This document shows, piece after piece, positions 55,437 through 64,000 of a stretch of DNA of 64,000 nucleotides. How positions within the stretch are numbered: position 1 is the first letter of the stretch; each line of letters opens with the position of its first letter. Below the pieces are notes generated by a model. That model was not told the origin of the DNA and searched no databases. It was given only the letters and a program-made list of their open reading frames with translations. The DNA lies in contig JBAIAC010000003.1 in NCBI GenBank assembly GCA_037349315.1, positions 14,570,501 to 14,634,500 of the forward strand, in the 5' to 3' direction. This DNA comes from Chelydra serpentina (lineage: Eukaryota; Chordata; Testudines; Chelydridae). The position numbers and the translations under genes were made by a program.

Positions 55437-56419
55437 TCAGGGAGGGTGAGGCCCTCTTCTAGCAGTTGAGGTGTGAACACCAAGGGAGGAGAAACTGCTT
55501 TTGTAGTTGGCTAGCCATTCATACTCTTTGTTTAGTCCTGAGCTGATGGTGTCAAATTTGCAAATGAACTGAAGCTCTACAGTTTCTCTTTGGAGTCTGG
55601 TCCTGAAGTTTTTTTGCTGCAGGATGGCTACCTTTAGGTCTGCAATTGTGTGTCCAGGGAGGTTGAAGTGTTCTCCTACAGGCTTTTGTATATTGCCATT
55701 CCTTATATCTGATTTGTGTCCATTTATCCTTTTGCGTAAGGACTGTCCAGTTTGACCGATGTACATAGCAGAGGGGCATTGCTGGCATATTATGGCATAT
55801 ATTACATTGGTGGATGTGCAGGTGAATGAACTGGTGATGGTGTGGCTGATCTGGTTAGGTCCTGTGATGGTGTTCCTGGTGTAGATATGTGGGCAAAGTT
55901 GGCATCGAGGTTTGTTGCATGGCTTGGTTCCTGAGTTAGAGTTATTATGGTGCGGTGTGTAGTTGCTGGTGAGAATATGCTTCAGGTTGGCGGGTTGTCT
56001 GTTGGCGAGGACTGGCCTGCCTCCCAAGGCCTGTGAAAGTGAGGGGTCATTGTTCAGGATGGGTTGTAGATCACTGATGATCCGTTGGAGAGGTTTTAGC
56101 TGAGGACTGTAAGTGATGGCCAGAGGAGTTCTGTTGGTTTCTTTCTTCGGTTTGTCTTGCAGCAGGAGGCTTCTGGGTACACGTCTGGCCCTGTTGATCT
56201 GTTTTCTTATTTCCTCATGTGGGTAGCGTAGTTTTGAGAATGCTTGGTGAAGATCTTGTAGGTGTTGGTCTCTGTCAGAGGGGTTGGAGCAAATACGGTT
56301 GTACCTCAGTGCTTGGCTGTAGACAATGGATCGTGTGGTGTGTCCGGGATGGAAGCTGGAGGCATGTAGGTAGGCATAGCGGTCAGTGGGTTTTCGGTAT
56401 AGGGTGGTGTTAATGTGTT
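55437..56419 (-). pseudogene. PLE protein C-terminal part with GIY-YIG endonuclease, open
   Basis: About 325 codons are open from the truncation point to the stop at 55437-55439; there is no start codon. PLE proteins combine a telomerase-like reverse transcriptase with a GIY-YIG nuclease that cuts the target. From the N-side are NTTLYRKPTDRYAYLHASSF and HPGHTTRSIVYSQALRYNRI, the conserved RT thumb region, then PLAITYSP. A cysteine cluster PCNKPRCQLC follows (linker zinc-binding region). Then comes the nuclease: VIYAIICQQC, MYIGQTGQSLRKRINGHKSD with the YIG and the conserved Arg, and RETVELQFI with the likely catalytic Glu. The key nuclease residues look present. I saw no stop or frameshift, which argues for a recent insertion. 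RT palm motifs are lost by truncation. Confidence 0.9.
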
Positions 56420-56433
56420 AACGCGTTGCCTGT

Positions 56434-56829
56434 GATAATAGGAGACACTGGACTTGATGATCCCAGGAGGTTCCTTCCAGTCCCATGTTCACAGGAGATC
56501 TTGGAGCTACAATCTCCATGTCTCATATTGTTTGCCCAACTCCATTTTCACCAGGGAGATTGTAACTCCCCAAAGGGTTAAATGTGGCTTCCTGGGAGCC
56601 AGCTCATTGGAGCAGAACAGGGAGCGTGGGGCTCAGATTTTGTCCACCCAGTATCTGACACCCTTGCCATTTATTGAAAATCTAAGATGAGGGTCAGATG
56701 ATCAATGGATTAGACAGAGTAAAGATGTTTTGATTAACAAGTGACTGCTAAAGCCCAATGGATAGCAAAACAACACAGTCAAGAGTGGCACTTCTGTTAG
56801 AGTGACACAATCTTAAGGAGACAAGGTCG
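56434..56829. other. Unassigned; CR1-like tail scrap at 56440-56495
   Basis: GGAGACACTGGACTTGATGAT and CCCAGGAGGTTCCTTCCAG resemble the end of a CR1. The rest has no recognised content. Confidence 0.35.
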
Positions 56830-56877
56830 GCTGGGGGAGGTAATATCTTTTATTGGACCAACTTCTGCTGGTGAGAG

Positions 56878-56917
56878 AGACAAGCTTTTGAGCCACACCA
56901 AGCTTTTCTACAGGTCT
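56878..56917 (-). ncRNA. Hammerhead-like motif of PLE lineage 2 (decayed)
   Basis: Minus strand: AGAC (56914-56917) pairs with GTCT (56878-56881). CTGTAGAA replaces CUGANGA+A. A weak P2 follows, then AAAA for GAAA and GCTT. The layout is the same as 55322-55361 with different P1 bases. The copy at 38106-38145 keeps CTGAGGA and a better P2. Both are probably inactive. Confidence 0.35.
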
Positions 56918-57244
56918 GGAAAGGTGCTCTGAGCATCACAGCTAGCATTGCTTAACATAAGTACTTAGCACATATTTCAAGGGACCATTCAAGGTGAAGT
57001 GGCCTGTAACACCCCTGTAGCCATAGGACAAAAATGGGGGTTAGTGGGCTACAGATTGCTGTAATAAGCCATAAATCCAGTGTCTTTATTAAGACCATGA
57101 TTTTTAGTGTCTAACAATGTTACGAATTTAAGCTCCCAGGCTTGTCTTTTGAAAGTGATGTGCAGATTTCCTTTGAGGATGAGGATGGATAGTCAGACAG
57201 TCGAGTGGAAGCGACAAAGGGTCCTGTGGCACCTTATAGACTAA

Positions 57245-57539
57245 GGGCTAGTCTACACTTACCCGCTGCGTCGGAGGCTTCGGATCGATCTTCTGGGTTC
57301 GATTTATCACGTCTTGTCTAGACGCGATAAATCAAACCAGGAAGTGCTCCCCGTCGACGCCGGTAATCCTGCTCTGCGAACGGAGCAGGCGGAGTCGACG
57401 GGGGAGCCTGCGTGCCGCCGTGTGGACCGGGGTAAGTACTTTTAAGTTCAAAATAAGATACTTCAGCTTCAACTACGTTATTCACATAGCTGAAGTCGCG
57501 TATCTTAGTTCGAACTTGGGGGCTAGTGTAGACCAGCCC
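57245..57539 (+). mobile_element. PIF/Harbinger MITE, copy 4
   Basis: TAA duplications at 57242-57244 and 57540-57542. Ends GGGCTAGTCTACACTTACC and CTAGTGTAGACCAGCCC. 295 bp. It has the same palindrome layout as copies 1-3 but more diverged (GATTTATCACGTCT). Confidence 0.88.
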
Positions 57540-57595
57540 TAACAGAGGTACCCATGAAAGCTTATGCTCCAATACCTCTGTTAGTCTATAAGGTG

Positions 57596-58259
57596 TGTGA
57601 TACAGCATGGCCAGAAGGCAGCAGGAGAGTGATCTAGGATGAGGAGAAGCCTTATTCCCTGTAGATTAATTAAAAGCACCTGAAACCAATTAGAGCACCT
57701 GAAGCCAGTCACCTGATAAAATCCCCCTGCTTCAATCAGCCAGAGGAGGAGCTGGAGCAGAGTGAGGAGGAGTTGGAGCAGAGTGAGGAGGAGTTGGAGC
57801 AGAGAGCAGTTTGGAGGAGTGAAGCAGAGTGGTTTGGTGGTGGAGCAGAGAGCAGTTTGGAGGAGTGAAGCAGAGTGGTTTGGTGGTGGAACAAAGAGCA
57901 GTTCGGAGGAAAGCGGAGGAGAGTTTTGAGAAGTGCTGCAGCGGGCTAAGAAGACCAAGATCCTAGGTAAAGGGACACCTGGCTTGTGCAGAGGGAAGGC
58001 AGGAAGCCCCACAAGCTGAAGGTCAGGAGAGGGAAGTAGCCCAGGGGAAAGAATCACTGGTACAAGTGGTTCACCTGCTATCATAGGGCCCCTGGGCTGG
58101 GACCCGGAGTAGAGGGCGGGCCCGGGTCCCTCCCTCTCCACTCCTCTTCCCTGGGATACTAGTAGGATAGCTGTTACCCCAGTTCTGGGGCAAGAAATGG
58201 CACCCTGAAACCCCCCCACAAGAAGAGAAAGTGCGGGACCCATCATAGTAGTGCCGGCA
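57596..58259. mobile_element. LTR with internal tandem repeats
   Basis: It starts TGTGATACAGCATGG and probably ends GTGCCGGCA. The flanks AGGTG and ATTTG agree in three of five bases, so the end is tentative. At 57741-57800 a 21-base unit (GAGGAGTTGGAGCAGAGT) repeats three times. A unit of about 50 bases (GCAGTTTGGAGGAGTGAAGC) follows twice, then in part. The family is known to me from turtles as a solo LTR. Confidence 0.6.
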
Positions 58260-58969
58260 ATTTGCCACAGGTCCCTTTGTCGCTTCTACAGATCCAGACT
58301 AACACGGCTACCCCTCTGATACTTGAGATATCGAGTGATCACTTTTGTGAAAAGTGTTCGCCCAGAGATGATAGGGTTTTTGTGTCTTTTGTCATTTTTC
58401 TGTGGGAGCGTGATTGTCTGATTTCACCCACATAGTTGTTATTGGGGCAGTTAGTGCCCTGGATGAGGTACACTCCTTGTTGTGATAGGCATGTGTAGGA
58501 CCCATGGATCTTGAAAGGTGTTTGGGGACAGTTGATCATTGTAGCAGTGGAGAAATGTCTGCAGGTTTTGCATCTGTTGTTCTGTCAGAGTCTGGGGCTG
58601 CTTTGAGTTGGTGAGTCCTGGTCTGTGTGGAGCTTGCTTCTGATGATGAGCTTGGAGAAGTTTGAAGGCCAGAAGAGGCGGTTGAGGAAAGATGTCTTTC
58701 AGGATGGGGGTCCTCATCGAGTTTGGGCCGTAACTGTTTGATGATACCTCATATGGGTTCCAGTGTGGGGTGGTAGGTTACAAGTGGGGGTGTGGGGAAG
58801 TGGGGGTTATTTCTGTAATTAAGTTTCTCTCAGGGTATTTGAGTGGCCTGTTCCATGATGCGATCTAGTTCTCTGGTGGAGTGTCCTTGTTTCATGAAGG
58901 CAATTTTGAGTGTGTTAAGGTGGGGAGCCTGGAACATAGACACAAAAGGAGAGTGGGACCAAGAAAAGT

Positions 58970-59152
58970 GGGGAGGGATAGCTCAGTGGTTTGAGCATTG
59001 GCCTGCTAAACCCAGGGTTGTGAGTTCAATCCTTGAGGGGGCCATTTGGGGATCTGGGGCAAAAATTGGGGATTGGTCCTGCTTTGAGCAGGGGGTTGGA
59101 CTAGATGACCTACTAAGGTCCCTTCCAACCCTGATATTCTATGATTCTATGA
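58970..59152 (+). mobile_element. Turtle tRNA-derived SINE, CR1-type tail, well preserved
   Basis: Head GGGGAGGGATAGCTCAGTGG, box B GGTTGTGAGTTCAATCC, GGGGCCATTTGGGGATCTGG, CR1-like end CCAACCCTGATATTCTATG and ATTCTATGA. It is the best-preserved copy in the window. Confidence 0.92.
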
Positions 59153-59339
59153 ATATCGCAGAAAGCTTTACATGTAAGAGATTTGTTTCTTTGACATAAA
59201 TAAGTTAATTTGTGGCCTGACAATGCAGCCTTTCACACCTGATTTTGTTGGAATTAACTGTGTAAGTGCACATCAGTGTGAGCAAGGGATGCACAACTGG
59301 GCTCTTTATGTTTAGTCAGTATTACACAAGTGTCTTAGC

Positions 59340-59520
59340 TGCAGACAGCTTACACTAGTGAGAAAATGATAAAAGACACAAACACCCTATCATCTCTGGG
59401 CGAACACTTTTCACAAAAGTGATCACTCAATATCTGGCTATCAGTCCACCTCCTCCAAGGAAATCTGCACATCACTTTCAAAAAACAAGCCTGGTCACAC
59501 ATCCGTGTGGCTCTGAAATG
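59340..59520 (+). mobile_element. Fragment of PLE lineage 2, plus strand
   Basis: ATCTCTGGGCGAACACTTTTC and CATCACTTTCAAAAAACAAG match the minus strand of 56830-58955 at the GEHFSQK region and after it. It shows the text that is interrupted by insertion in that copy. Confidence 0.7.
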
Positions 59521-59647
59521 AGGCGCTGTCTTCGCCTTCCAGGCTTGGCTTTTCAAATGGACCTAATGGATTTAGGTGCCCAGTGCTCAATAAATTTCAG
59601 GGTGGGGCCTAACTCTCTTTGGCCCCTATGGAGCCCTGCCCCTCCTC

Positions 59648-59814
59648 ATAGAATCATAGGGTTGGAAGGGACCTCAGGAGGTCATCTAGTCCAACCCCCT
59701 GCTTAAAGCAGGACCAATCCCCAATTTTTGCCCCACATGGCCCCCTCAAGGATTGAACTCACAACCCTGGGTTTAGCAGGTCAATGCTCAAACCACTGAG
59801 CTATTCCTCTCTCC
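59648..59814 (-). mobile_element. Turtle tRNA-derived SINE, CR1-type tail
   Basis: Minus orientation: GGAATAGCTCAGTGG, GGTTGTGAGTTCAATCC, CR1-like end CCAACCCTATGATTC. A short internal deletion shortens it to about 167 bases. Confidence 0.9.
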
Positions 59815-60289
59815 TCACTAAGACCTGTCTCGAAATACATTTCCCCCAAGTCCATTTCCAGCATTTGGTGCATAGAACCGCTATTGACGTCAGGTTTCCC
59901 CTAGGCCCAATGATTTGCTCTGAGAATTAAATTCCTAGAGTACAGCCCAAGGAGCCAGGCACCCAGCTGTGGCCCCAGGCCCCCACATGGATGAAAAGCT
60001 GTGGCTGACGGCAGTGACCAGGGATCTGTCTGATTAGCAGGGCATGAGGCCTCGCCTCAGTGAGCAGCGGTACAGGTACATCTATCCGGGAGCAGTGGTA
60101 AGAGAAGTGAGTCACTTGGGCCTTACCGCACCCAGGCTCTTCCTCAAAGCTATGTGTCCTGCAGCCCTCATGAGGCCCAGCTCCCACTGACAGCACCCCA
60201 AGCAACAGCTGCAGTGCCGGCCCCTGCCATTCCCTCCCACACAGACACACCTCGCTGGCGTTTCCCTCTGCAGAAGCCAGTATCTGGCA
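59815..60289. other. No recognised gene
   Basis: Moderately GC-rich, unassigned. The frames at 59927-60410 overlap on both strands and lack domains. Confidence 0.3.
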
Positions 60290-60775
60290 TGTCAGGATCC
60301 CAACAAGGGCAGTCGGGACCAAGGATCAGAGCAGGGGCAAACCTGAGGCTGGGAGCAGCAAAGCAGCCCATAGTCAGGTTCCAGGCCGGGGGCGATACCA
60401 AGGGACACATGCCGAGTTAGGTTTGAGGGCCCGAGCCAGGAGGCGAAGCCAAATCAAGCCAAGGTCAAAGCCAGGAGTTCACAAGCAGGAATGGTCATGG
60501 CAAGAGAGCTGCACTGTTGCCTGGACACTCCCTGGAACGCCCGTTGGGGTATATAAGGTGGGGAGCCAATCAGGGACCATGAGCTACTGCCTGTCAGACC
60601 CTTAGGCGGGACTTCCCATGGTCTGTGTCCACAGCGGGTCATTGTCAATGGAGCGCAAGCTGGTTACAGCTGCTGCTGGGTGGCAGCCTGGAGATGCCAA
60701 CTGCCTGGCTGCTCTGCGGACCAGGGCGCTAGACCCCCAGGGCCTTACACTGAGAGTGTGGAGGAGAGAGTCTGT
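60290..60775 (+). mobile_element. LTR-like fragment with TATA box
   Basis: Repeated GAGCCAGGAG/AAGCCAGGAG words precede GGGGTATATAAGGTGGGG (60544-60561), then GCCAATCAGGGACCATGAG. I recognise this arrangement from turtle Gypsy-type LTRs. Neither end nor TSD is defined. Confidence 0.45.
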
Positions 60776-60975
60776 GACAAGAGACTCCCTAGCGCTGGCT
60801 GCAGGAACTCAGCCTGGCTAAAAATCCACTTTGATGCCCCTGAGGGCAAACAGTTACACACGTGGTGCCTCTGTACAAGACAGGAAGAATATTAGCGGGC
60901 CAGGGCTGAATTTCCTCCAGTTTCATGGGCTGTTCCCAAGAAGGGTTGGCACCAACAATCAAATCCAGCCAACTC

Positions 60976-61996
60976 TGGGTGTGTCTACACTACCCGCCGG
61001 ATCGGCGGGCAGAGATCGATCCAGCGGGGGTCGATTTATCGCATCTAGTCTAGACATGATAAATCGACCCCCAAGCGCTCTCCTGTCGACTCCTGTACTC
61101 CACCGCCGCGAGAGGTGCAGACGGGGTCGACGGGGAAGCAGTCGACTCACCGCAGTGAGTAGATCTAAGTACATTGACCAGGGCCGGCTCCAGGCACCAG
61201 CCTACCAAGCACGTGCTTGGGGCGGCACCTGGAGGGGGGCGGCGGCACTCAAGGTTTGTTTTTGTTTTTTTGTTTTTTAATTAACAAAAAAAACTAATAT
61301 TCCTGATGGCACCCCTGCCAGGGGAGCGGGGCGACAGGCGTGCTCCGCTCCCCGCCGGCGCCCCGGCCGGGGCAGCAGGGCGGCAGCCGTGCTCCGCTCC
61401 CCACCGGGGCAGCAGGGCGGCCGGCGTGCTCCGCTACCCGGCCGGGGCAGCGGACGTGCTCCGCTCCCCGCCGGGGCAGCGGACGTGCTCCGCTCCCCAC
61501 CGGGGCAGCAGGGCAGCAGGCATGCTCTGCTCCCCGCCGGCGCCCCAGCCTGGGCAGCGGGGCGGCAGCCGTGCTCCGCTCCCCACCGGGGCAGCAGGGC
61601 GGCCGGCGTGCTCCGCTACCCGGCCGGGGCAGCGGACGTGCTCCGCTCCCCGCCGGGGCAGCAGGGCATCAGGCATGCTCTGCTCCCCGCCGGCGCTCCG
61701 GCCGGGGCAGTGGGGCGGCAGGCGTTCCGTGCTCCCCACTGGCAGGGGGAGCGGGGCGGCAGGCATGCCGCCCTCCCCGCTGCCCCCCCCCCCCGGCATT
61801 TTGGCGGGGCGGCGTTGTTGGGTGGGGGGGTGTTGGCCGGTGTTGCAGGGGGTGGCGCTTGTGGGTTTTGTTTTTTTTTTGCTTGGGGCGGCCAAAAAGC
61901 TAGGGCCAGCCCTGACGTTGACTTCAGCTACGTTATTCATGTAGCTGAAGTTGCATAACTTAGATCGATTCCCACCCCCCGCAGTGTAGACCAGGC
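60976..61996 (+). mobile_element. CTACACT-type MITE interrupted by a hAT element
   Basis: Left end GGGTGTGTCTACACTACC, right end CAGTGTAGACCAGGC. It shares the palindromes with the Harbinger MITEs (TCGATTTATCGCATCT, and CTTCAGCTACGTTA/TGTAGCTGAAG after the insertion) but is clearly diverged. The hAT element at 61179-61914 lies within it. Confidence 0.75.
61179..61914. mobile_element. hAT-type element with GC-rich minisatellite core
   Basis: Ends CAGGGCCGGCTCCAGGC and GCTAGGGCCAGCCCTG. TSD ACATTGAC (61171-61178) and ACGTTGAC (61915-61922), one mismatch in eight. From 61325 to 61790 there are tandem GC-rich units of about 35-45 bases (GTGCTCCGCTCCCC, CCGGGGCAGCAGGGCGGC), in turn arranged in a higher-order repeat. 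Three long frames (187-212 codons, plus strand) and one minus frame come from this repeat and are not genes. Confidence 0.85.
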
Positions 61997-64000
61997 CTCT
62001 GAAGCTTGGCAAAAGGAATGTGGAGGATGGCTTAGAAAGGGAAACTGAAAGGAGAAAATATTGATACACCCATTAAAGCAAAAGTGCCCTGCAGGAGGAG
62101 ACACCTAGCTGAGCGAACTCAGACAATAATGCTATAGTTGATAAAGCCGAGAAGCCAGCTGATAAAGCACTCGCTATTTAGGGGATAACAATTTAAAAAC
62201 CTACAGAACATAAAGACTCGAAATGGAAGGTAAAATAGGAGTGAATTCCATTCCATGGGAGTCAAACACACACCGCCATCGGAAAAGCCATTGGAAAAGG
62301 CACTTTTGGAAAACATGAGCAGCAAGAATTAAACCAGCAGCCACGAAGAGGGAAGAATGATCACAGAGGGAAAAGTAATTGAAACACATCCCAAATCTTA
62401 CTGTAAATAGAATAAGAATAATAACCTGCCACCTAAACCAGAGTGAACCGTCAATATTGCTTATTTATTTGTAACGTTAATTGGCTGTGGGGTCCCGCTT
62501 TGTTTAGTGATTCAGGGATAGATAGCACTTAATGCAAGATACACATCAGCATTCTCTCATGTACAGTATGTGCCTGTTAATATTTGAGAACAGTGTTGGT
62601 ATTTACCACATCCATATTTCCCAGAATGAAACACACCTCTCTTAAAGTTGGAGGGGGGGGTGTTTTGTTTTGCTTTTTGGTCTCCTACATACATGCCTTC
62701 ATCATTAGTGATTAACAAACTGTAAAATGAAGGGGGGTGTTCCTTTTAAACCTTTTTCTCTGTAACCAATACACTGTATGTTGTATGCTGCTTGCATATG
62801 GAGTAGAATCATGCCTTCCTACATGAAGAGCCTGGAAGAGAGTGTTTTAGAAATAGGTTAATCTGTCTTATACTTAGCAATGATTATGCACAATGATTGA
62901 AGATTTGTTTACTGTTGTCTGTATATTGTCTGCATTACTCGCAATATAAATTGTGAGAGAAGAGGGAGCTGGCTCTTTAAGGATAGGATAGGGGCAGCTG
63001 CCATGTGCTGGGGCAGAGGCTCTGAGTGAGATGTGGGGCTGTGTTGGAGGATGGGCTTGTAGGAAGCTCCGGAGGGAGGTTGGATTCCAAGAGTGAAGGA
63101 AGTTCTGAAATGCCCTGGCTGGTGATGGCAGGAGAGACTAATAGGGGACCACTGGGAGGGAGAATTGGCCCACCTCATCGCTACTGTAACTGCCCTGCAG
63201 CCAATGGAGTCATAGCAGGGATCTATTAATGCATCTCAGACGGGTACGGGAAGCAATAGAGGCCCAATCCAGCTGAGTCAATGGGAGCCCTCCCTTTGAT
63301 TGCATCGAGAACGGGATCAGACCCTAACTGGCGTTTGTGGGTGTAAACACCAGGAGGAGAGTTCTTTGTTCAGCTGGGGATGCTATTGTCACTGCTCTTC
63401 TGCAGAAGTGACCACAATTCCCAGCAGTAACCAGCCCACCCCAGGCTGGGGACTCTGCCGCAGCCCATCACAAGACACTGTGGATTGGCCACTGGGCCCA
63501 CCCCTTGCTCTTGTTTCAATTTCAAGGCAGTTTTAAGGGAACAGACAGCACCCATCCTCTGGTCACTGCAAAATCCTCAGCACTGGCCCCACGCCGCCTT
63601 TCCCCCCACGACTTCTTACCTCTAAGCTACGGCTGACGCCACCTCCCAGGAATGTGCAGGGTAGTTCCTTCAGAGAAACAATGAGACACTTCAAATAAAT
63701 GAATATCTCACACATTACCCGCCTCAGATGGCTACCTGAGTATTTTAAATCATTCATGAGCTCCCTGCCTTGACCTGAAGGACAAGGGAGAGAATGCAGC
63801 AGCAGATATTCTTCGCTGGCTGCCGTAAACAATGCAGGCAGCTGGCCCTGTATGCATTATAATAATGGGGGGAAATACTAAAACCATTTAGTTAAAGGGA
63901 AAATGAAATATTTGGTGAGGACTGGAGCCCTGGAGATCACATGACGCGCTTGTAGCAAAAGCTGTTTGTACCTGTCAGTTAAAAGCTACTTAAACCTGCC
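61997..64000. other. Repeat-poor DNA to the window edge
   Basis: No transposon ends or coding regions are supported. 62100-62900 is AT-rich and varied. 62950-63830 is mixed, with small frames that lack domains. Confidence 0.35.

Larger units (their letters stand above)
55271..56419 (-). mobile_element. Young Penelope-like element (lineage 1), 14-bp TSD
   Basis: The perfect 14-bp repeat AACGCGTTGCCTGT lies at 55257-55270 and 56420-56433 and frames a 1,149-bp insertion. In minus orientation it carries the C-terminal part of a PLE protein in one open frame, then a 3' region of about 165 bp. That region contains a hammerhead-like motif and ends in GGACCCTTTGTCGCTTCTAC. It is 5'-truncated. Tails of the same family occur at 16225, 18104, 44085 and 57208. 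Confidence 0.92.
57208..58323. mobile_element. PLE lineage-1 tail foldback, itself invaded twice
   Basis: Left piece GAAGCGACAAAGGGTCCTG to TATAGAC, middle piece GAAAGCTTATGCTCCAATAC to TCTATAAGG, right piece GGTCCCTTTGTCGCTTCTAC to CCCTCTGATAC. Put together they give an inverted tail pair like 44085-44280. The flanks share TCGAGTG plus a partial match (57194-57207 and 58324-58337), a decayed version of a 14-bp TSD. A Harbinger MITE (57245-57539) and an LTR (57596-58259) lie inside it. Confidence 0.75.
56830..58955 (-). mobile_element. Older Penelope-like element (lineage 2), interrupted
   Basis: Minus-strand text between 58955 and 58324 encodes a decayed PLE. At 58339-58539 FKIHGSYTCLSQQGVYLIQG and NNYVGEIRQSRSHRK resemble a GIY-YIG nuclease (normally VYLIxC and YIGET), and LGEHFSQK follows. 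The element continues after the inserted block at 57200-56830 (reverse text CTTGTCTTTTGAAAGTGATG) and ends in the tail GGTCCAATAAAAGATATTACC. The tail contains a second hammerhead-like motif (56878-56917). The coding part is broken by stops. Confidence 0.75.

Noticed and set aside
61306..61958. Four overlapping frames of 187-212 codons on both strands
   Set aside because: They lie on a GC-rich minisatellite inside a hAT element; the proteins are low-complexity repeats of the same unit.

Overview
The window reads as non-coding genomic DNA of a turtle, most likely a cryptodire. The main evidence is six copies of a tRNA-derived SINE (boxes A and B near the 5' end, and in five copies a tail shared with CR1). 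It matches the cryptodiran pol III SINE as I know it. CR1 LINEs are abundant, and there are L2 relics, PIF/Harbinger and hAT MITEs, Penelope-like elements (PLEs) and several solo LTRs, a typical turtle repeat mix. I found no convincing host exon, rRNA, functional tRNA or CRISPR. Nearly every protein similarity belongs to a transposable element. The species call rests on recognition, not on a database search.

Layout. 0-11 kb: MITEs, an LTR-retrotransposon remnant, an LTR, an L2 relic (about 6.0-6.9 kb) and a solo LTR with a 5-bp target-site duplication (TSD). 11-16.2 kb: GC-rich MITEs, a SINE of a second tail type, a minisatellite and a CpG-rich patch. 16.2-24.6 kb: PLE and CR1 fragments and a Harbinger MITE. 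24.9-26.6 kb: an RTE-type LINE with a 368-codon reverse-transcriptase frame and a 10-bp TSD. 27-32 kb: SINE, solo LTR, a long antisense CR1, and two Harbinger MITEs facing each other. 32.9-33.6 kb: a repeat-poor block. 33.8-41.6 kb: hAT MITEs, a PLE foldback, a CR1 and two LTRs. 42-45 kb: repeat-poor DNA, a SINE and a PLE foldback. 45.1-47.7 kb: a complete PIF/Harbinger element with TTA TSD, a broken DDE transposase and an intact convergent Myb-like gene. 48-54.7 kb: repeat-poor DNA, an L2 relic, a hAT element, and a CR1 carrying a second CR1 and an LTR. 55.3-59 kb: a young PLE and an older PLE broken by nested insertions. 59-62 kb: SINEs, an LTR-like stretch and a MITE invaded by a hAT element with a GC-rich minisatellite. 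62-64 kb: repeat-poor.

How the parts work together. The SINE borrows the CR1 tail and so presumably the CR1 machinery. The Harbinger element supplies the two proteins that would mobilise the short MITEs with similar ends. The most interesting signal is the PLE system. Four PLE-derived insertions each have a TSD of exactly 14 bp (three perfect, one with a single mismatch), and three of them are short inverted foldbacks made of the PLE tail. The tails of two distinct PLE lineages fold into the same hammerhead-ribozyme-like structure, with covarying helices and a self-complementary AGCU where helix III should be. That predicts a ribozyme active as a dimer.
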